DNA from: Trypanosoma brucei gambiense DAL972
Taxonomy: Eukaryota; Euglenozoa; Kinetoplastea; Trypanosomatida; Trypanosomatidae
Direction: 5' to 3'
Length of the DNA stretch: 64,000 nt
Assembly (NCBI RefSeq): GCF_000210295.1
Contig: NC_026743.1
Coordinates: 744,001 to 808,000, forward strand
Below the pieces are notes generated by a model. It ran no database searches, had not been told where the DNA came from, and worked only from the letters and a program-made list of their open reading frames with translations. Position numbers and translations under genes: made by a program. Shown here one piece after another: positions 50,619 to 59,114 of the stretch; position 1 is the first letter of the stretch; every line of letters starts with the position of its first letter.

Positions 50619-52473
50619 TGTTTTCCTCCTTTTTACTTTTTTTTTTTTTGTCACTTCGTTATTTATTTTACGTTTGCGACTTTTCTCACTTCGTTTCTTT
50701 GGTCTCATTTTTTTTTGTTTTCCCACATTACCTCTCCCTCACCTCTCCCTCACCTCTACCGAACTATTCTTTTCTTACCCTTTTTTCACCCCATCTTTCA
50801 TTTTCATTCAACTTCATTTTCGCCTTCTCTGAAATCTACATTTGTGTTTTTTTCCCCCCTCTCTCGTTTCATCGCGTTTTGTTTTTCTCGTCTTTTCGAT
50901 TATCGTACTTGTACTAATGAGTCAAGTGGTTTGCCGTTACGCTTCTTTGCATTTGTAAAACCGTGTGTGCGTATGCGATTACCTTCCTACCGTTTCTGCT
51001 CCTTCACTAATTCTTCTTTTTTTTTTTTGTTTCACCCCTTCGATTCCACCCTTTCACTGTACCAATGCCACACATGTGGTGGCGAGGTGCTCATTTTTTC
51101 TTTTTTGTTGAGAGTTGTGCCTGTCCCACCCGCGGTTCTATTTTTTTTTGTTTCTTACCCCCTTTTTTTCTTTTCCTTTATTGCCTTCATTCTTTTCGTA
51201 CTTTTACTTTGATTTTTTTTTCCCTTCTTTCGGTTACCGACAGGCGGAAAGTTAACTTTCTTCTCCATTCATCCTTCTGTTTCCCCCCTTATCTTTGCGT
51301 TGCTTCACATCATTCGTTGCGCGTAGTGTATGATTATTTATTTATATTTATATTTATATATGTAAAGAAGGGAGGGTGAAGGTGCCTGCTCGCGTTTTTC
51401 AAAGGAAAAAAAATAAGTAAATAAAAGGGAAGAGAACTTCAATTAACTTTTTTTTTTCTCATTTGTTCGTAAACCGTTTGCATTCATAGGGGGTTGCATG
51501 TGGCAGGTCACTAAAGATATGACGCAGGGAGAGAAAAAAAAAAGGGGAAGGTTTGTATGTAAAACTGCTGAGGTGAAGGAAAGAAACTAAATTAATATTG
51601 AAAAGAGAGAAGCCTTAGGGAAAAAGGGGAATTGAGAGAGAGATAACTGAGAGATGAATTAATACTGGAAAGAAATACTACAAGCGTACACACACGTGCA
51701 AAGAAAAAAAAAAGAAAAAAAAAGAAGGAAAGGTTCGTGGGTTAGAGTGATCAACTCTGAAACCAGGGAGGCAACTGGGGAAAACGTGATTTACCTTTTT
51801 TTTTTTTCGTTTTCCCTTCCCACCATTTCTGTTTGTTAGCAGCAGTGGATTCACCAAATGGTCACGGGAATCATAGTGTGAGTAGTGACAAAAAAAAACG
51901 GATAAGAAAAAGAAAACAGATGAATCAAATGCAATTAGAAGAAAAAAAAAGGCAAAGGTGAGAGGAAAGAATCATATTTGAGAAATACCATAAGTGATAA
52001 TGTTGTGCATGGTTTATTCTTATTCTTCTTCCGTGGTTCCTCTTCTGTAAATATGGAGGGTGATTAGTAACGAGAAAAGGGAAACATATGGAGTGACGGA
52101 GGAAAATGTGCGGAAGGGGGGTGTTTATATACATATATTATTTTGCTTTCGTTAGAGGTTCGCACAAGAAGAGGATGAGTGACTTCACCTTTCACAATGT
52201 ACACACGTTGCAATCGTTGTGTCTGATGATGTCACTTGGGGGGGGGGGGTTTAGGGAGAGGTGAGGAGAGGAGGTGGACGAAAAAGAGTAGTGTTGCTTA
52301 ACTACGGTGTTGGGTTACCCACTACCATAACTGTTCCCTTTTGTTTTGTTTTTGTGGTTTAGCCTCTTTACGCCCTGTTTTTTCCCCCTACTTTTTCATG
52401 TTCATTATTTTGTCCTGTATAATTTTTTCCCCCGTCGAGCACTAACTCATGCATCCATGTACATGTGTGTGCA

Positions 52474-52504
<31 letters not shown>

Positions 52505-53340
52505 TGTTTATTTATATACGGCAATAAATCCCTTAAGTACACGCTAATATGATGACTTGTCTTCTCTTTTAGTCCTTCCTGTTACCCAAATGTTTACGGC
52601 GACTTTTAGTGTTGCTGAGGGCCGTGTGTGTATACGTCTGTGTGTGTGTGCGTGTGATCGAAAGGATGTTGAGAGGGAGATGATTAAGGGAATTGTAATG
52701 TTTGATTTGTCCGGTTGTTGGGCTCCTCCATCTTTTTTCAGAAGCCCATACCTGAGGTAATTACAAAAGTGGGAGAAGGCTGGCACCACTGGGACACAAA
52801 TACACACGCACACACACACCTCGTACAAATACAACCACAAACGCCAATGTGAAGTTGACGGCATCCGAAGAGGCGTGAGATGATATGAAGAGACTACCGT
52901 AATCATAGGTTTGTTTGTTTGTTTTTTTAGGTATGAATGTTCTTTTCCTTCTTCCATTGCAGCGCTGTGTGTAGGTGAGGTGATGGAAACAGTCACCACG
53001 TGGTGTTTGTGTTTGTACGAGGTGTGTGTGCGTGTGTGTGTGTGTGCATGAGGAGGAAGGAGGACACTTGGTTCCCGTGACAACGCACACATGAACCCCC
53101 TAACAGATTTTTTGTGTGTGCGCAAAAACGCAGGGACACTGTATGAATTTTACTACATAAATATCATGAGCTCACTGTTTTTGTGCTTCACATTTCTTCC
53201 TTTTACTGTCTTTCCTCCATGAAACATGCATCCTTATTGTTGGAGCCTATTAACTTGCGTAATTTTCACTGCACTGCATCCCTCTACGTTTTGCAGGTTT
53301 TATACACCGTAGACATCTTGTTTTCTTACGCTGACGGAGC
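50619..53340 (+). other. 2.7-kb AT-rich spacer
   Basis: The T/C-rich stretch 50625-51240 is followed by A/G-rich DNA (51360-51760), then mixed sequence with a G-run (52238-52248), a TA repeat (52479-52504) and GT/CA-rich patches (52795-52820, 53026-53045). Hydrophobic ATG frames in 50.6-51.4 kb are translated T-tracts. No gene is recognised. Confidence 0.45.
52479..52504 (+). repeat. (TA)n microsatellite
   Basis: A pure run of about 13 TA units preceded by TG-rich DNA. Confidence 0.92.
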
Positions 53341-53805
53341 ATGTTGAGGCGTGTCCGTCCACTTCGCGCTTGGAACAACCGCCAACACAGTGATAGGGAG
53401 CGTGACCGCATTGCCCGGGAGCGGCAGCGGCATATTCTGTACGACAACGCCGGTAATGTGAAGCTGTATGGTATCTTGTTTCTGTTGTGGGAGGAATTCC
53501 GTGTTCCCATTATTGCAGTAGCCACAGGTTTCTTTGTTTTGCTCGCATATAATAAGATTGTGCTGTATTACTCCGCACGGCAGCTAGCTGGTGAGCGGGA
53601 GCTTGATCAAAAGAGCGAGTCGGAGGCGAGGCTTTCTGGAAAACTCAAGGGTGATCGTTATTTGATCAAACCGTGGCGACAAGTCGAGGACCCCGACTTT
53701 TTAAACATCCCATCATACGCAGGTAAGGGAGTGTACTCTAGCAAATTGTTTGAGGATGACGTGGCAAGCACCGACCCACTTTTCAGTGAGCGACGCCGAA
53801 ACTGA
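53341..53805 (+). CDS. One-TM protein, probably mitochondrial inner membrane
   Basis: The product is 154 aa from ATG 53341. The leader MLRRVRPLRAWNNRQHS is basic without acids, as for mitochondrial import. A charged helix (DRERDRIARERQRHILYDN) precedes one TM at about residues 57-78 (VPIIAVATGFFVLLAYNKIVL), and the C-terminal 75 residues are soluble and polar. I do not recognise the family; the plan fits accessory subunits of respiratory complexes or the import machinery. The spacing pattern and acceptor-like sequence upstream (TTTTGCAG near 53290-53298) support a real gene. Confidence 0.82.
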   Translation: MLRRVRPLRAWNNRQHSDRERDRIARERQRHILYDNAGNVKLYGILFLLWEEFRVPIIAVATGFFVLLAYNKIVLYYSARQLAGERELDQKSESEARLSGKLKGDRYLIKPWRQVEDPDFLNIPSYAGKGVYSSKLFEDDVASTDPLFSERRRN

Positions 53806-54490
53806 GCGTGTGTGAAGTCATTACGAAGGCAATGTGAAGGAGAAGTTGATGTGTGACCACATACGCAAATACAGTGACAACGGGAACCATAACCAAGTGA
53901 GCACAGTTTCGCGTCTGTGCTGCCGTCCCGAATAAGTTATATCATCATATCTGCTTACGATGTGTTGTGCAGGGATTTTTATTTGTTAAGTTTATAGCGG
54001 TATCAAATATCTGTTATTATTATTATTATTATCGTCATTTCATTCATCTTGGGTGTGACGGCGTGGACCTCCCGTACAATAACGGGAGGGGCGTGGGAAT
54101 GACGGAGAGCTCCCTCGCCTTCCCACTCGTGGTCTTTATTTTCTTGGTGATTCCCGAGTGGTGCGCGTCAGTAGATCCGAGTATCGTTCGTTAGTTGTAC
54201 ATTTGCAACGTGTTCCTCACATTTGTTTTTTTTTCCGCACTTGTTGGCCGTAGAGGAAGAGTGTTTATGCCATTACGGGTACTTGAACGTTGCTTCACAG
54301 CAGCACTTTTCTACTTCCGCCCTCTATGATGTAGGCCCCATGCGTTCATTCCTGTCTGTTGATTCATATACATTACCTCGACACCAATAAAATTGTCGTA
54401 ACAATTTCCAACATTTACTTCTTTTTTTTGTTTTATTTTATTTTTTACTGCATGATTTAAACAGAGAAGCACCATTGCGAAGAAGGACAG
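53806..54490 (+). other. Spacer with trans-splice acceptor
   Basis: A TTA repeat at about 54014-54033 and a 75-aa frame at 53967 without support are seen. The last 70 nt hold the acceptor for RPL38. Confidence 0.45.
54421..54464 (+). promoter_or_regulatory. Predicted spliced-leader acceptor of RPL38
   Basis: A nearly pure T tract 54421-54447 is followed by the first AG at 54463-54464, giving a 26-nt 5' UTR, in keeping with short leaders on ribosomal protein mRNAs. Confidence 0.6.
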
Positions 54491-54739
54491 ATGCCCCGAG
54501 AGATCAAGAACCTCAAGGAGTTCCTCGCCATTTGCAGCCGTAAGGACGTCCGCTGTGTGAAGGTTAAGCACAACCCAAAGGTAACCAAATTCAAGGTACG
54601 CTGCAGCCGCTACCTTTACACCCTCGTGATGGCTGACAAAAAGAAGGCTGACAAGATCGAGCGGTCCATTCACCCGACTGTGAAGAAGATAACCGTCACT
54701 GCTCGTTCCCACGCCAAGAAGAACACACCAAGCAAGTAA
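54491..54739 (+). CDS. RPL38: 60S ribosomal protein L38 (eL38)
   Basis: The product is 82 aa. It is a small basic protein of the large ribosomal subunit. It begins [19 protein letters not shown], the eL38 N-terminus, with [22 protein letters not shown] in the middle and a Lys-rich tail (HAKKNTPSK) slightly longer than in animals (about 70 aa). A single intact copy is present. GC-rich third positions stand out from the neighbours and fit a highly expressed gene. Confidence 0.98.
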   Translation: MPREIKNLKEFLAICSRKDVRCVKVKHNPKVTKFKVRCSRYLYTLVMADKKKADKIERSIHPTVKKITVTARSHAKKNTPSK

Positions 54740-55175
54740 GTTGTACGACTCCGTGCGCTGGGTGGAATTATAGGGGGATGAAGGAAGAGCCGAGCAAAGT
54801 TTCACAATGGAGTGCTTTTGTAACCATAACCCATGGACGGCTGCTCTTTCCTCCGTCACCAAGAAAGTGGCACGCTTCTCAACCAATAGTTGCTTCGTTT
54901 TTTTCTTTTCCGTACTTTTTTTTTTGTTTCATTTGAAAAATGAGTACATTACTGTATTCAATCCCCACATCCTCTTGTCGATGTGCCCCTCTCTGTTCGC
55001 CTACACCAAATTGGCAGTACTTGTGCATTTGGTGAAGCTCTGTGTTACTCTCACATGGCGTTTTTGTCATTTCTTTTTTTCTCCTTTTCCATTCAACTAT
55101 GGAACATGCCATCTTCGGGTTCGTTTTATTAAAGTGCAGCACACTTTCGCCCGCAGGAACAAGCGGGATTTTATT
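54740..55175 (+). other. Spacer; upstream open frame not accepted
   Basis: The frame of the next gene is open back to ATG 54807, but this part is translated T-tract (runs of F and L). Acceptors near 55135-55136 and at CCGCAG (55155-55156) place the mRNA start just before ATG 55176. Confidence 0.5.
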
Positions 55176-55997
55176 ATGCGCAGCCTCCGCTCAATTTGCG
55201 CTTCGGAGCCCCGGTGCTCGCGCTTTAATACTCATAGTTTTCGGTTGAGAGCGGCGGGCACGTCTCCGGGGGCGGGAGTCTCCGCGTCTCGAACCACCGA
55301 CTGCGTTACTGCCCTATTCGACGTGGGCGTGGGATCTGTGGAGGAGATATTTTCATTGCCTGCACCTCAATTGCAGAAAAATTGTGGGGATGTAGTGGGG
55401 TCTGTGTTCCGGAAGGAACTGAAAAACGCGAGAGTTGGTAATCAAGACTTTAGCGAAGTACTGTGGATGGCAACGACACGCGGGGAATTGCTTTCGGATA
55501 TCAGGAAGCTTTTTCGCCACGCCGGAGTCGAGGAAGCATATGCAGATCCCAACGTAACTACTCACCCCTCAGGAGCGCCGATTGGTATCAGGGACGAGCA
55601 TAATGGTTGGTATTCCCAACAGCCACATTATTCCCCTCCAGTTTTTCCTGCTACGGCAGCAGTATCTCCTCGCAGTCCATGGGCAGCAGGAATGGATGTG
55701 TTTAGTTACGCTTTTGCGTATGGTTTTTGGCAGCAGCGGCGGGAGTCGCTTCAGCTGGCGCACCATCAGATGCAGAAACTTTCTTCCGATATTCAATATG
55801 TCAAAGAAGCTTTGGATGGGGATCACCGAAATAGACTGAGGTTAAGCTTGAGGCTGTGGTGCATGTTTTTATTCCCTTTCTCCTTGTTGGTTCTCCTCCT
55901 TCTATCCACAGATCAAATTCTCTACGTTGCAGAACTGAAACGAGTTAGTTTGTGTGATTATGATGCGTGGCAGAGGCGCTACCCCAGAGGCCGTTAA
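55176..55997 (+). CDS. Unknown protein with a C-terminal TM, possibly mitochondrial or tail-anchored
   Basis: The product is 273 aa from ATG 55176, chosen because it follows CCGCAG and because everything upstream in frame looks like UTR. The leader MRSLRSICASEPRCSRFNTH is basic and could be mitochondrial. The middle is polar; residues about 130-180 are Pro/His/Tyr-rich (GWYSQQPHYSPPVFPATAA). A helix with coiled-coil character (RESLQLAHHQMQKLSSDIQ) precedes one TM at about 226-246 (CMFLFPFSLLVLLLLSTDQIL) and a short basic tail. I recognise no family. If the longer start at 54807 were used, 123 mostly hydrophobic residues would be added. Confidence 0.78.
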   Translation: MRSLRSICASEPRCSRFNTHSFRLRAAGTSPGAGVSASRTTDCVTALFDVGVGSVEEIFSLPAPQLQKNCGDVVGSVFRKELKNARVGNQDFSEVLWMATTRGELLSDIRKLFRHAGVEEAYADPNVTTHPSGAPIGIRDEHNGWYSQQPHYSPPVFPATAAVSPRSPWAAGMDVFSYAFAYGFWQQRRESLQLAHHQMQKLSSDIQYVKEALDGDHRNRLRLSLRLWCMFLFPFSLLVLLLLSTDQILYVAELKRVSLCDYDAWQRRYPRGR

Positions 55998-56463
55998 TTC
56001 TTATACGAGGTGCATGTGTTTCAGTTTTCCACAGGCGTAATGCAGAGAAATACCTTTGCCCACATCCCCAACAATTGTTGTTGTCGCAGGCGACGGCGGT
56101 GTGGAGACAAAAGTTCTCCCACCATCTTTTTCACCTTTTACAATTATTCGTGACGCTCATGTGTGATGTGCGGTCGTACACAGTTTCTCGTCGACGGATG
56201 TGGGTCCAACGTTTGAGTGTTGCGCGCACATGTGAGTCCATGGAATAACAACGATGTCGTCTAAATATGGTGGAACTCAGTGCATATCTGAGTTATGTCT
56301 GCTCCACGGATTTCGAACGTGTGGACGCGTACGTTTAGGTCTGTATACATTCTGTAAATTTAGCTTTCTTTGGCCTCTTCCTTTCCTTTGGCGCATTTCT
56401 CTCTCCCTCTCCCTATATGGTGATGTCAATAGTAGGTTTTGACTAAGAGCTGGTGCCTACGGG
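55998..56463 (+). other. Spacer
   Basis: A pyrimidine-rich tract at about 56359-56418 is a likely trans-splice signal for the following gene. No gene is seen. Confidence 0.4.
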
Positions 56464-58089
56464 ATGACAGAGGTAGCCGTTGATTGTTTCCCGACTCCAA
56501 CCGTCAGCAGCCACAGTTTATCCAACGAAGTGAACAACAACGGGCGTGGTGGAGTGTCCTCTGGTGGCATGGTAGCGGTGGAAGACAAAGTGGCGCTGTT
56601 GCTGGCCGGTGCGAGGAAGTTGCTTGAGGAACCAACACCATCATTATCGTGTCATGCCGAAGAGGTGTTGCCATGTGATGATGAGGAGGAGTGCCGACGG
56701 CGCTTGCGGTTTCTAGAGGCAGCCCATGCTTTTGTGGAGCAACAACATGTAACTCAGAGGTATTTGAGGCGGGCTGTAGTTTCCTCACGATCAATAGGTG
56801 TGAACGCATGGACCAGCGAACAGGCGCGAGGGGACTTGCCTCACTGTTCAGCACGCGACTTGCCAGCAGTCGCTGTTATGATAGATGAGGAGCTAACCGA
56901 TTGTGAAACTGAGGAGTGCCCAACAAGACACAACTTGTGCTTTTCCACTGTCTTACACATAAAGCCACGCGGTTTGTGGGCGAAGGACGCGGCTGTGCGG
57001 CGTCAGGGTCAGTACTGTAAGCAGTGCTTGGATCCGTTACACAGGTATAAGATCCCTCTTCCTGTGTGGAAGGAGGCTCGTTTTTGTTATTTCACTGGGA
57101 TGTACTACTGTAATATGTGTAACTCTAGCCGCTATTCGGTGATTCCTGCGTTTGTTTTGAAGAAGTGGGATTTTAAACCGCGACCAGTATGCAACGACGC
57201 GTATGAATTCCTGAAGTATCACCATAAGCATCCAATTTATCGCGTGTGTGCTCTTAATCCACGACTATACGAGCGAGTGGCACTGCTGCAGGTGGCCCGG
57301 AACCTGCGATCGCAGTTGATGAAATTGCGTGATGTGGGCATGAAGTGTGCTGTGCTGCGTCACCTTCTCTACCTTCACGACGCTCCTGTCGAACTTGAAA
57401 GGGACAGCAATCGTCGCCCCTCCAGAACCACAACCAACGCCTCAGCTACCAACCATGTATCCACCTTTGTTGCCAGTGATGGTGATGCCGCCTCGTTTGC
57501 CGCTGATTGCTACGTGCCACGCACCCGGCGGTATTTATTGGAGAACTGTGAACTTTGGTCATTATCTGACCTTGAGGATGTACGCCGCGGGCAGTTGTTG
57601 TTCCGTCAGGAGAGCGCTGGGCGCACAATGGCTTTTATAAAAGATACTTCCCTTATCTCACAGTTGGCGGCATACAGCAAAGGTACAGCCGCTTTGTGTG
57701 GTGAATGCGATACGACTGTTTACCTCAAGCAAGTGCGATCTCGAATTTTACGGCATATTCTTGTACACAGTTGTGCGACTTGCCTTGTTAATGGTGTTGA
57801 CGTGTGTAGCATCTGTTGCCCTGCGGAGGTGGCTCAAAAGTTAGAGTGCATTAATGAGCAAACTCGAGGAGGTACACCGTTCGGAACCTGTGAGCATTTT
57901 TTTGGCTCGTTGATCAAAGATGTTTCAGTGTTGCCTTTTCTTGTTTATGTTTTCGACACATTGCATGTGTTCTGTTGCACCGGGTGTGGTAGTGCTTATC
58001 ACAGACGCTGTTTTAAGGAAATGCAACATACCAAGGGCGATTTAACATGCTGCCCACGCTGCAGAGCAACACAGTTGATAAAAGAGTGA
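56464..58089 (+). CDS. Rubicon-homology (RH, DUF4206) zinc protein
   Basis: The product is 541 aa. The C-terminal two thirds is a Cys/His-rich RH domain as in Rubicon, Pacer and PLEKHM1, which bind RAB7 and steer late endosomes, lysosomes and autophagosomes. Landmarks: CKQCLDPL (Cys185, Cys188), ARFCYFTGMYYCNMCNSS, then VIPAFVLKKWDF and PVCNDAYEFL, matching the RH consensus 'R.C..tG.yyC..C......iPa..l..WDf...pVcn.a..fL'. A second Cys cluster at about 429-455 (CSICC) and a last one (CCTGCGSAYHRRCF...CCPRC) complete the domain. The N-terminal 150 residues are variable, with no RUN or PH domain seen. No other such gene is in the window. Start is ATG 56464. Confidence 0.88.
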   Translation: MTEVAVDCFPTPTVSSHSLSNEVNNNGRGGVSSGGMVAVEDKVALLLAGARKLLEEPTPSLSCHAEEVLPCDDEEECRRRLRFLEAAHAFVEQQHVTQRYLRRAVVSSRSIGVNAWTSEQARGDLPHCSARDLPAVAVMIDEELTDCETEECPTRHNLCFSTVLHIKPRGLWAKDAAVRRQGQYCKQCLDPLHRYKIPLPVWKEARFCYFTGMYYCNMCNSSRYSVIPAFVLKKWDFKPRPVCNDAYEFLKYHHKHPIYRVCALNPRLYERVALLQVARNLRSQLMKLRDVGMKCAVLRHLLYLHDAPVELERDSNRRPSRTTTNASATNHVSTFVASDGDAASFAADCYVPRTRRYLLENCELWSLSDLEDVRRGQLLFRQESAGRTMAFIKDTSLISQLAAYSKGTAALCGECDTTVYLKQVRSRILRHILVHSCATCLVNGVDVCSICCPAEVAQKLECINEQTRGGTPFGTCEHFFGSLIKDVSVLPFLVYVFDTLHVFCCTGCGSAYHRRCFKEMQHTKGDLTCCPRCRATQLIKE

Positions 58090-59114
58090 AAAAGTCTTGA
58101 TGCCAATGCTGATGCCGGCGATTTCTGCCACCTGACTATGCCACCTCGCGCAACGCGGTATGAAAGCAAGGGATGCTGTGGTGGCTTCTGCTATTTATTT
58201 GTTTATTTGTATCAACTGTATTTTGTTTATTATTTATTATTTATTTATTTAAAATTGCACGATTGTTATTTTACAATTATCACTGCGAGAGAGGAACTGA
58301 GGTGTGTGTGTGTGTGTGTGCCATAGGGAAGGAATGGCCGTGGTAGTTGTGAGCGTCGATTCTGTGGTGACCCCATGGGCCACGAAAGCGTTACACTTGA
58401 AAGCTTTTTATTTTTTTCTCTTCGTCCCTACTCTCACCATGTATTTTGTGGGAATACTGTTGGGTCCATGAAGAAACATGTGCATTGTTAACGTTGATGT
58501 GAGTGGAAATATTGAGATTTGGCAATGACAATCATTATTGCTGTTACTTTCTTGTCTTATTCTTTGTCGTTGCTGCAGCCATTACCGTTGCCTTCCACGG
58601 TGAAGGAATTATCTTTAATGGTGCTGCGTGCTAATTCGATTGCCACGGCGGGTCGTTTCACCCTGCCGATATTCCTTTGATGTAGCGGTCGTTTACTGCC
58701 ATTGTTTCTGTTCGTGTGAGGACCGCTGTTGTGCATCCAGTGGGTGTTCACTCAGTAACCCCTTTTGTGACCCTCGATTATTTGTGTCGCGCAGTTGCGT
58801 GACACCCTCTCCGCCCTCAATTAAATTGTTAGCTAATGCGGCACCAGTTAAACTTTTGTTCTTTCTCCGTCTCGTATATTCCACACCCCCATCTCTTCCC
58901 CTTATATTCTCTACTTTCTTTTTTGTTGTTCTTTTACCTTCATCTTCCACCTAGTGGGTAGTGACCAAAAACATATTGTAGTAGTGCCACTCATACCGGT
59001 GGCGGCGGGAAACGTTGTTAACTAAGTGTCATATTAGTTCCCTCTAGTGGATACCTGGAATTGGCGCACGGCCATTTCTACTGCTTTGTCTAATTTGCCA
59101 CCTCACACCACGCC
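58090..59114 (+). other. 1-kb spacer ending in a strong trans-splice signal
   Basis: It holds an AT-rich stretch (58190-58265), a GT repeat (58302-58320) and a very long pyrimidine tract 58857-58952. No gene is seen. Confidence 0.5.
58857..58954 (+). promoter_or_regulatory. Predicted spliced-leader acceptor of CFAP58
   Basis: About 95 nt of almost continuous C/T is followed by AG 58953-58954. The 5' UTR to ATG 59115 is 160 nt. It is the clearest such signal in the window. Confidence 0.6.

Noticed and set aside
50608..51379. Several overlapping hydrophobic + strand frames after the acyl-CoA synthetase
   Set aside because: All are translated T/C tracts (F, S, L, P runs) in three frames at once, as expected of UTR polypyrimidine DNA.
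54807..55175. 123-residue N-terminal extension of the 55176 gene with apparent TM helices
   Set aside because: The hydrophobic residues come from T-tracts, and acceptor AGs lie just before 55176, after this stretch.
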